Source: Bacteroidales bacterium
Lineage (GTDB): Bacteria > Bacteroidota > Bacteroidia > Bacteroidales > SM23-62
Length of the DNA stretch: 9,331 nucleotides
Direction of reading: 5' to 3'
NCBI GenBank assembly: GCA_016783865.1
Contig: JADHVS010000172.1
Location: forward strand, 1-9,331
The position numbers and the translations under genes are program-made. The notes below the pieces were generated by a model that did not search any database, was not told the origin of the DNA, and saw only the letters and a program-made list of their open reading frames with translations. The stretch's first letter is position 1, and each line of letters opens with the position of its first letter. This document shows positions 1 to 5,985 of the stretch, in pieces.

Positions 1-10
1 GAAAAGATAC

Positions 11-27
11 ATGTCCCAGAATGTCCC
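11..27. repeat. Short direct repeat, ATGTCCC twice
   Basis: The 7-mer ATGTCCC occurs at 11-17 and again at 21-27, separated by AGA. It is directly visible. The meaning is unknown; it could be part of a mobile element end lying mostly outside the window. Confidence 0.5.
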
Positions 28-30
28 TTA

Positions 31-56
31 TTTATGTAAAGTGTTTATGTAAAGCT
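31..56. repeat. 13-bp tandem repeat, two copies
   Basis: The unit TTTATGTAAAGTG at 31-43 is followed directly by TTTATGTAAAGCT at 44-56, so 11 of 13 bases match. It sits in the non-coding debris beyond the truncated IS4 transposase. No function can be assigned. Confidence 0.55.
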
Positions 57-91
57 AAAGCATGTTAATGGTTGGTCTCGATAAGTTTATC

Positions 92-1042
92 TTAATTCAT
101 ATGTACAGTACTTTGCATAATCTTTTGCTTTCCATAAAAGAAAACCTCTATCTGCCAGCGATTTCTGTATAACCGTGCGATTTCAAGGGCAGAAGCCTCA
201 AAGTTATTGGACAAGAATGTGAGATCCGTGTCCTTCTCATCGTCATGGTATTCAATAAGCCTGAGGTTTTCCGGATAGAGCTTTTTGGACTTATAACCGT
301 TGAGAGTAATGGTTTTGTCGCTTCTCAGTCCTGTAGTTTGATCAACATTGAAATTTTGTTCAACCACAGTGCAATCCAACGACACCTTTGCCCTGGTAAT
401 AAAGAAAGCCCCGGTATTATGGATATTATTGAGCGCAGCAAAATCAACATATGCTTTATCCATAACATAGATCGCATCAGGCTGGATCGGCATTACATCC
501 AACACGTTACTGTCATGATACCTTCCATCGGTTATCAGAATAAAGGTTGGAATGTTACCTCTTAGATCCAGTGCAGTGTGGATCTTGGCCGCACCCCGGG
601 AATACTTACCTTCTGCCCAGGTGAAGAGTTTTAGGCTCAGGGAGATTGTAGTAGAATCCAATGCAAACACGTCATTTTCTATGTCAACTTTTGGAATTGG
701 CTGGTTCTCATACAACGGTTTCACCAATTGAATGAGGTATGTGCCAAAATCAGCGAATATCCTCCAGTCTCTGTTTTCATTTGCACGAGACAGAGTCGAT
801 TGGTTGACATATTGCTTGATCCCAAGATGATACAACTTGTTTTTGTGTGCTTTCAGGCAGGTGCAAATATCCCGCAACGAGTTGCGGGAGGTTAATTGAC
901 CAAAGAATAGCTGGATAAACAGGTTCCAGCAGTTAAGCCCTCTTGTTCGATAATCACCATCATAGCTGGCGATACACTTCTCAAACTCGTATCTATTAAT
1001 GAATTGGAGTAGCTGAGAAAAAACATATTTGCCTGAATTCAT
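92..1042 (-). CDS. IS4-family transposase, C-terminally truncated
   Basis: This is a DDE transposase of the IS4 family that would cut and paste its own insertion sequence. The first ~75 residues match the N-terminal domain typical of Bacteroidota IS4 transposases (DUF4372-like: a GKYVFSQLLQF opening, then CWN and FGQLTSRNSLRD). The RNase H-like catalytic core follows. Visible catalytic residues are D129 in FALDSTTISL, D195 in YVMDKAYVDF and E299 in the LYRNRWQIEVFF signature. The protein stops at 316 residues, only 17 after the catalytic Glu; family members usually run to about 370-400 residues. The expected FFKWIKQ continuation is replaced by FFYGKQKIMQ and then a stop, so the Lys of the Y-R-E-K motif is displaced and the C-terminal helices are missing. 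It is probably inactive. The ATG at 1040-1042 is supported by the well-conserved N terminus. Family assignment is strong; inactivity is inferred. Confidence 0.88.
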   Translation of the reverse strand: MNSGKYVFSQLLQFINRYEFEKCIASYDGDYRTRGLNCWNLFIQLFFGQLTSRNSLRDICTCLKAHKNKLYHLGIKQYVNQSTLSRANENRDWRIFADFGTYLIQLVKPLYENQPIPKVDIENDVFALDSTTISLSLKLFTWAEGKYSRGAAKIHTALDLRGNIPTFILITDGRYHDSNVLDVMPIQPDAIYVMDKAYVDFAALNNIHNTGAFFITRAKVSLDCTVVEQNFNVDQTTGLRSDKTITLNGYKSKKLYPENLRLIEYHDDEKDTDLTFLSNNFEASALEIARLYRNRWQIEVFFYGKQKIMQSTVHMN

Positions 1043-1046
1043 AGTA

Positions 1047-1064
1047 TTGCGCTTGAAAGCGCAA
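1047..1064 (-). promoter_or_regulatory. Start-proximal hairpin of the IS4 transposase
   Basis: A perfect inverted repeat, TTGCGCTT (1047-1054) and AAGCGCAA (1057-1064) around a 2-nt spacer, ends 5 bases upstream of the transposase ATG. In a minus-strand transcript it would fold over the ribosome-binding region. Many insertion sequences carry such structures to block translation when they are transcribed from outside. The repeat is seen directly; the function is inferred by analogy. Confidence 0.5.
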
Positions 1065-1192
1065 AACTACAGATCAAATCAAATCAAAAAATCAAAGAAC
1101 GCTTATATTGTATTGTTATACTGTTATTTACAGAAATATTTAAAAAGTTAACGCATCACTACTAATCCAAAATAATAAATATAAAACCTGAA

Positions 1193-2218
1193 ATGAATTT
1201 TAAAAAACAAAAAATCAAAATCCCAAATTGGGGAATCTTAGTTATTATTTTAAGTCTATCAATATCATGCAGTAATAGCGAATCTGAGAAATTCAGGGTA
1301 CTTCTGGATAGCGACGCAAATAATGAATTAGACGATCAACATGCCATTGCTTATTTGCTTTTTAACGGTCATTATTTTGATGTTGAAGGAATAACTGTAA
1401 ACAGAACTATAAACGGAGGAGATGTCGATCAGCACCTTAAGGAAGCTGAAAGAGTAGTGAAATTATGTGATCTGGATAATACGATAGATATTTACAAAGG
1501 AGCTAATGGAACATTTGAGGAGATTAGAGAACACATAAATGAAGCCAATTTTGATGGAATGGATGCCGTCAATTTCATCATTGAAAGAGCTCATGCAAAA
1601 TCAAGTAGAAAGTTAGTATTGTTACCAGTTGGTAAGCTCACAAATATCGCACTTGCACTACTCAAAGATCCATCAATTGCACCAAAAGTTAGAATAGTAT
1701 GGCTTGGTTCAAATTATCCCGAGCCGGGGGAATACAATCAAGAGAATGATATTTCAGCCTTGCAATATGTTCTTGATTTTGTGGTAGATTTTGAAATTGT
1801 TACCGTACGCTATGATAAACCTAGTGGCACCGCTGCGGTACAAGCTTTACTATCTGAAATTGAAGAGATAATGCCTGGAAAAGGCCTAGAGATTTCTGAA
1901 CCTGTTACAGGCCGACACGGAAGTGAATTCACAAATTTCGGAGACTATTCTATAAGTCTCTTTAGGAATATTGAGGACTACGATGGAGATCCTCCTTCAA
2001 GGGCCTTGTATGATATGGCAGCCGTTGCTATTGTAAAGAATTCATCGTGGGCTAATCCAATCAAAATACCAAGTCCTCAATATATGAACAGCGCCTGGAT
2101 TGAACGACCTGATAATTCACATGAAATTACTATTTGGGAAAATTTTAATAAAGAAGAAATTATGGCAGATTTCTATCATACTATGGAAAACTATGTGCTC
2201 GTCAGTCCGATCAAATGA
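1193..2218 (+). CDS. Nucleoside hydrolase-like lipoprotein (IUNH fold)
   Basis: This is an exported member of the inosine-uridine nucleoside hydrolase superfamily, whose known members hydrolyse N-ribosidic bonds using a bound calcium. A basic N terminus, a hydrophobic stretch (about 13-25) and the lipobox LSIS-C26 indicate a lipoprotein. The calcium-binding N-terminal motif appears at D39-x-D41 ... D47-D48, in an extended DSDANNELDD form instead of the usual DTDxGxDDxxA. A core VGKLTNIALAL (146-156) matches the family's GPLTNIA segment, and D274 in ALYDMAAVA matches the C-terminal calcium-ligand Asp. The length of 341 residues fits a complete protein. The start is set by the signal peptide; no clear Shine-Dalgarno site is present, as is usual in Bacteroidota. 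The next gene begins 40 bp downstream, suggesting co-transcription. The fold is secure, but the real substrate may be a glycosylated compound other than a nucleoside. Confidence 0.88.
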   Translation: MNFKKQKIKIPNWGILVIILSLSISCSNSESEKFRVLLDSDANNELDDQHAIAYLLFNGHYFDVEGITVNRTINGGDVDQHLKEAERVVKLCDLDNTIDIYKGANGTFEEIREHINEANFDGMDAVNFIIERAHAKSSRKLVLLPVGKLTNIALALLKDPSIAPKVRIVWLGSNYPEPGEYNQENDISALQYVLDFVVDFEIVTVRYDKPSGTAAVQALLSEIEEIMPGKGLEISEPVTGRHGSEFTNFGDYSISLFRNIEDYDGDPPSRALYDMAAVAIVKNSSWANPIKIPSPQYMNSAWIERPDNSHEITIWENFNKEEIMADFYHTMENYVLVSPIK

Positions 2219-2258
2219 TACAAATCCCCAACATCAATAAACCATTGATATTTGATTT

Positions 2259-5072
2259 ATGAAAAAGATTAAAAATATATTGATACTGATTCTATTGGCC
2301 AATCTCTCTTTTTTATACGGGCAACCGCTTACTATTGATAAAGATGAATACAGAGATAAACTGAAGGGGTTTTGGTTAGGAAGTTGCATTGCAAACTGGA
2401 CAGGTTTGAAAACAGAAGGATTGCGAAAAGATAAACCCTATTTTACTGATGAGGACTGGAATACAAACCAGGGCCATGAATGGCTTGGAGCATATATTGA
2501 CTTTGTATTGGACAAAGAGATATGGGGTGCTGATGATGATACAGACATCGAATACATCTATCAGAGTGCAATGGAGACATATAACACCTATCTGCTTTCG
2601 GGAGATCAAATCAGAAATCAGTGGCTGGAACATATTTCTGCGGAAGAGGAAAATTACCTGTGGGTGTCAAATGAAACAGCATTTAATCTCATGCGGGAAA
2701 AGATGCTTACTCCCCCACTTACATCGATGCCTTATTTCAACGAGAACTGGGAAATGATAGATGCGCAGCTGACGACAGAGATATTTGGATTACTGGCCCC
2801 GACGAACCCCGCCCTGGCACTTGAACTATCTTACCTGCCTATCAGAACAACTGCTTACTCACATTCCATGTATGCTGCACAATTCTATGTAATCATGCAT
2901 GCCCTTGCCAGCATTGTGGATAGCGAAATGTCCCGTCGGGACCAGGTGTTATGGTTGGCAGATTCAGCAAGAACATATATACCAGAGTCGTCATTTATCG
3001 CTAAAATGTATGATTGGGTTAGAAATGAATATATAAAATCGACCAATAAAGATGATTGGGAATTGGTACGGGATGCCTTCCATGATTATTACATAGAGGG
3101 AGGTGCTGATGATTATCCCTATACTGAATTTTATGATTGTGGAAGCAATTTTGGTTTTAGCATCGTAAGCCTGCTTTTTGGTGAAGGTGATTTTAAAAGG
3201 ACTGTCCAGATAGGCACGCTTTCAGGTCAGGACTCCGACAACCCAACAGCAACCTGGGGAGGTTTGCTTGGTTTTATGTATGGATTTGATGGACTCGGAG
3301 AGCATTTCAACAAAAATGATTTTTCAGAAGCGTATGATATCCATCGGACACGTATAAATTTCCCTGAGGGCCTGGATACATTCTCTGCCATGGCCGACAG
3401 ACTCCTTCCCCTGATCGAAAAAGTAGTAATAGAAGAGATGAATGGGGAGGCTACTGAGGAGAGCTGGACTATTGGCTCGGAAACATCATCAAATTACTAT
3501 GTTTCAGCAACGAATGGGAGCCCCGATGGAGATGGCAGCAGGAATAATCCCTGGGCCACACTTGATGACATTGATGCTTATGCATTTTCGCCAGGTGATT
3601 CTGTACTGTTTGAACGGGGATCGAAATGGACAGGTACTTTTGAAATTACAGCATCAGGGTCATTAAATTCTCCCATCGTATTTTCTTCATACGGAGAGGG
3701 AGAGAGACCAGCCCTAAGTAACCCAGATGGATCTAACAATTACGGAAACGCCATTCGTATATCTGCGAGTCACATATTGATAGACGCTTTATATATACAC
3801 GATTGTGGATTGAGCGGACCTCGTGAAGTTGGAGGCATCGCTTCATTCAATCCGGAAGATCATCACATCACAATCCAAAATAGTGAATTTAGCGGATGTC
3901 GTGTTGCGGTTAGGCTCTATGCTCACGATGTACTAATTACAAATAATTACATGCATAGCCCGGGTGGTGGAATAAATCAATGGTGGGGACCAATGGCTAT
4001 TGTAGGGGCAGGGTATGCCGGAGAGATCTCATATAACACAATTGAGGGTTTTCTGGCGCCAAACAATTATGGTTTTGATGGAGGTGCGATCGAGTTGGAC
4101 GATGAGGGCATTCACATAAATTGGAAGATACACCATAACATTAGTCGCGGCAATCAGGGTTTCTTTGAAAGTTATGATGATTCTGAATGTGAGGACTGCA
4201 CATGGGGTGATATTGAAATTTGTTATAACTATAGCGATGATTATCAGTGGTTCCTTGATGGACCAATAGGGAACAACGCTATAATTGAAAACAATACAAT
4301 ACTTAGAGTACTTCCCGCCAACACGGATTATAACTGGTGTATTAGCCTTCATCATACAATTCCAAATGGATCTGTGTGCAACAATATATTCGTATTGGCA
4401 AACGGAGTTACAGCATTCGAATGGGAAAATCCTGGCGACGCGACCAGGAATAACATTTACTACTCTGTTGATAAGAGTCTGGATAATCCAAAGGGATATA
4501 CTCTGGGGGAAGGAGAGATTATCGTCGATCCGCTTTTCGTAAACTATGCAGATCGCGATTTACACCTGCTTGAGGGAAGTCCTGCGATTGACATGGGCAA
4601 AACCTCTCGTTATTCCATGGATCTGGACAATAATCCTGTTCCAAAAGGGAATGGTTCTGATCTGGGTGCATTTGAATCTCCGTATTTTGCAATCGTTCCC
4701 CATTTCAATATAACTGCCAACAATTTAACAGTAGAGGTAGATGGCAATGGAAGCCTGGCTGAAGACCAGCAAAGCATACAAAGTTATATGTGGGATTTTG
4801 GAGATGATGGAACTGCCACAGGTAATACAGCATCGCATACCTACCGTGATGCCGGAACCTATGAAATAACATTAACCGTATTATCTACTTCCGGAGAGTC
4901 TGCTTCTAAAACAAAATCCGTAAGCTTTACCAAACCGCCAGATTTTATTCAAAATAGATGGCGTTCATTTAATGTCCAGATTCAGGCTGGAGATCCCTCT
5001 GCGATAACGGTTACACGTATGGGGGCTCAATCGTCAATCCCCAAGCTTTCAGAATTAGCAACTCTTGAATGA
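2259..5072 (+). CDS. Exported ADP-ribosylglycohydrolase-fold / beta-helix / PKD fusion protein
   Basis: A Sec signal peptide (1 to about 22, ending LYGQ) is followed by an ADP-ribosylglycohydrolase family domain (about 25-392). Its opening DKLKGFWLGSCIANWTGL, the acidic cluster ADDDTD (91-96) and the distal GQDSDNPTATWGGLLG (323-338) correspond to the two metal-binding motifs of ARH proteins, so both catalytic halves are present. A short linker (393-411) leads to a right-handed parallel beta-helix (about 412-766), opening NYYVSATNGSPDGDGS and rich in NNT and HDVLITNN turns. A choice-of-anchor Q-like segment follows (GSPAIDMG at 773-780, DLGAFE at 801-806). A PKD domain comes next (about 812-890, with WDFGDDG at 845-851 and HTYRDAGTY at 860-868). 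The last ~45 residues match nothing I know, and there is no evident T9SS sorting domain. The stop codon lies two bases before an IS6 end, so the C terminus may have been changed by recombination. Domain calls are strong; the substrate is unknown. Confidence 0.85.
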   Translation: MKKIKNILILILLANLSFLYGQPLTIDKDEYRDKLKGFWLGSCIANWTGLKTEGLRKDKPYFTDEDWNTNQGHEWLGAYIDFVLDKEIWGADDDTDIEYIYQSAMETYNTYLLSGDQIRNQWLEHISAEEENYLWVSNETAFNLMREKMLTPPLTSMPYFNENWEMIDAQLTTEIFGLLAPTNPALALELSYLPIRTTAYSHSMYAAQFYVIMHALASIVDSEMSRRDQVLWLADSARTYIPESSFIAKMYDWVRNEYIKSTNKDDWELVRDAFHDYYIEGGADDYPYTEFYDCGSNFGFSIVSLLFGEGDFKRTVQIGTLSGQDSDNPTATWGGLLGFMYGFDGLGEHFNKNDFSEAYDIHRTRINFPEGLDTFSAMADRLLPLIEKVVIEEMNGEATEESWTIGSETSSNYYVSATNGSPDGDGSRNNPWATLDDIDAYAFSPGDSVLFERGSKWTGTFEITASGSLNSPIVFSSYGEGERPALSNPDGSNNYGNAIRISASHILIDALYIHDCGLSGPREVGGIASFNPEDHHITIQNSEFSGCRVAVRLYAHDVLITNNYMHSPGGGINQWWGPMAIVGAGYAGEISYNTIEGFLAPNNYGFDGGAIELDDEGIHINWKIHHNISRGNQGFFESYDDSECEDCTWGDIEICYNYSDDYQWFLDGPIGNNAIIENNTILRVLPANTDYNWCISLHHTIPNGSVCNNIFVLANGVTAFEWENPGDATRNNIYYSVDKSLDNPKGYTLGEGEIIVDPLFVNYADRDLHLLEGSPAIDMGKTSRYSMDLDNNPVPKGNGSDLGAFESPYFAIVPHFNITANNLTVEVDGNGSLAEDQQSIQSYMWDFGDDGTATGNTASHTYRDAGTYEITLTVLSTSGESASKTKSVSFTKPPDFIQNRWRSFNVQIQAGDPSAITVTRMGAQSSIPKLSELATLE

Positions 5073-5074
5073 GG

Positions 5075-5093
5075 GGTTCTGTCGCATCTGTTC
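5075..5093. repeat. IS6 left terminal inverted repeat
   Basis: The terminal sequence GGTTCTGTCGCATCTGTTC begins two bases after the TGA of the upstream fusion gene. Two further G residues precede it at 5073-5074, so the exact boundary is uncertain by one or two bases. Confidence 0.7.
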
Positions 5094-5127
5094 AATAATT
5101 TACTAAAATATTTAATTTAATCCCATT

Positions 5128-5793
5128 CTATGCAGCTAAAGAAGAGAAGGATTTGAACATACTTTGCTCTTGATTATTAAGCTGATTCTTCTTGATCATA
5201 TGGACTATCTCTATTCCTGTTAAGGTTCTTCTTGCTGACTCAAAATCCTTAAATCCTAAGCCCTGATGAATTCGCCATTTAATAAACCGATGATCCTGTT
5301 CTACAATATTATTCAAGTATTTACATTGCCTGATTTCAATATTGGTAAATGATCTTTTGTTATATATTTTGATTGCACTTATGTTAGAACCACTTTTATC
5401 AATATTGATTAGCTCAGGTGTGCCATTGTTTTCTATTGCCTTTATTAGAAACGACTGAGCACTCATACGCTGCCTACGCTTTGTCAGAAGAAAATCTATC
5501 GTATTTCCATCCCTATCAACCGCCCGATATAAATAACGCCAGACCCCCTTAACTTTGATATACGTCTCGTCCATTCGCCACCGCTTGCCAACTACCTTCT
5601 TTCTCTTTCGCATTTGGAGTTCTATTTCAGGCATGAACTTATAAACCCATCTCTGAATAGTGGCATGATCAACTTCTACTCCCCTTATTCTCATTATCTC
5701 TTCAACATCCCGATAGCTTAACGCTTACCTTAACTTGAAATATACTGCTTGAACGATAATTGATTTTGGGAAGCAATGACCTTTTGTATCCAT
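5128..5793 (-). pseudogene. IS6-family transposase interrupted by an in-frame stop
   Basis: Read on the minus strand from the ATG at 5791-5793, the frame encodes a typical IS6 N terminus (MDTKGHCFPKSIIVQAVYFKLR). It then meets TAA at 5725-5727 and resumes in the same frame with ALSYRDVEEIMRIRGVEVDH. One base change, for example TAT to TAA, explains the stop, since family members carry an aromatic residue there before LSYRD. Without it the protein would be 221 residues, normal for the family. The downstream open part from the ATG at 5692-5694 gives 188 residues. The catalytic triad is intact in full-length numbering: D75 (WRMDETY), D132 (INIDKSG) and E165 (VEQDHRFIKWR). The truncated form lacks the N-terminal helix-turn-helix segment, so it is probably inactive. 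Stop-codon readthrough is possible but unsupported. Confidence 0.85.
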
Positions 5794-5800
5794 AATTCTG

Positions 5801-5821
5801 AGTTTAGTTTTGTGCTAAACT
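5801..5821 (-). promoter_or_regulatory. Hairpin upstream of the IS6 transposase start
   Basis: A perfect 7-bp inverted repeat, AGTTTAG (5801-5807) and CTAAACT (5815-5821) with a 7-nt loop, lies 7 bases upstream of the ATG at 5791-5793. It overlaps the region where ribosomes would bind and could dampen transposase translation. The pairing is seen directly; the role is inferred. Confidence 0.4.
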
Positions 5822-5843
5822 AAAGAAATTATTGGTTTTATTT

Positions 5844-5858
5844 TTATAGATGCGAACC
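5844..5858. repeat. IS6 right terminal inverted repeat, 4 bp deleted
   Basis: In reverse complement the end reads GGTTCGCATCTATAA. Aligned with the left end, GGTTC and GCATCT match exactly while the intervening TGTC is missing. This internal deletion would be expected to weaken transposase recognition. Confidence 0.6.
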
Positions 5859-5985
5859 CAGATTGGGATCTGATGCTATTCTTTGGTTGAATAAAGAACT
5901 TATTTGAATTTTATTTAACCTTCAATAAAAAGCATTATCCTTAATTTACATTAGTTCTTCATTGGCATTTTAATATTAAGCATCT

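Larger units (their letters stand above)
1..91. other. Unassigned sequence beyond the broken end of the IS4 transposase
   Basis: This stretch lies downstream of the transposase stop on the minus strand, where roughly 60 to 80 more C-terminal codons of an IS4-family transposase would be expected. I read all three minus-strand frames and found no convincing continuation of the family's C-terminal part; all frames are broken by stops. It contains two sets of short tandem repeats (11-27 and 31-56) and no recognisable gene. It may be a deletion scar or the start of another element outside the window. Confidence 0.4.
92..1165 (-). mobile_element. Remnant of an IS4-family insertion sequence (approximate limits)
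   Basis: The element is defined by the truncated transposase at 92-1042 and the AT-rich leader upstream of it. I could not find matching terminal inverted repeats. The side beyond the transposase C terminus appears deleted, and the upstream limit is a guess somewhere between the hairpin at 1047-1064 and the lipoprotein gene at 1193. The 150-bp gap at 1043-1192 also holds three tandem ATCAA units (1073-1087) and no other gene. Confidence 0.4.
5075..5858 (-). mobile_element. IS6-family insertion sequence, decayed
   Basis: This 784-bp element is bounded by IS6-type ends and carries a single IS6 transposase gene on the minus strand; the size fits the family. The left end GGTTCTGTCGCATCTGTTC resembles the canonical IS6 terminus (compare GGxxCTGTTGCAAA in IS26-type elements). 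The right end reads, in reverse complement, GGTTCGCATCTAT and matches the left one after loss of TGTC. Flanking 8-mers (5067-5074 GAATGAGG and 5859-5866 CAGATTGG) do not match, so there is no target-site duplication. The defective transposase, damaged repeat and lack of duplication point to an old copy that has undergone recombination or deletion with a flank. Confidence 0.8.

Noticed and set aside
245..565. Plus-strand open frame of 106 codons
   Set aside because: It lies entirely inside the IS4 transposase on the opposite strand, has no family resemblance, and the transposase reading has clear catalytic motifs.
2233..2249. Inverted repeat ATCAAT/ATTGAT between the lipoprotein and fusion genes
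   Set aside because: The stem is only six mostly A-T pairs with no T-run after it; too weak for a terminator.
4029..4355. Minus-strand open frame of 108 codons within the fusion gene
   Set aside because: It is antisense to the beta-helix repeats, with low-complexity Ile/Val-rich composition expected from a shadow frame.
5882..5906. Possible Bacteroidota promoter upstream of the LamG gene (TTTG ... TATTTG)
   Set aside because: The second box does not fit TAnnTTTG and the spacing of about 15 bases is too short, so it was not called.
5860..5985. Search for a displaced 3' end of the fusion gene after the IS6 element
   Set aside because: All three plus frames stop within about 16 codons of the IS end and show no resemblance to PKD or sorting-domain sequence.
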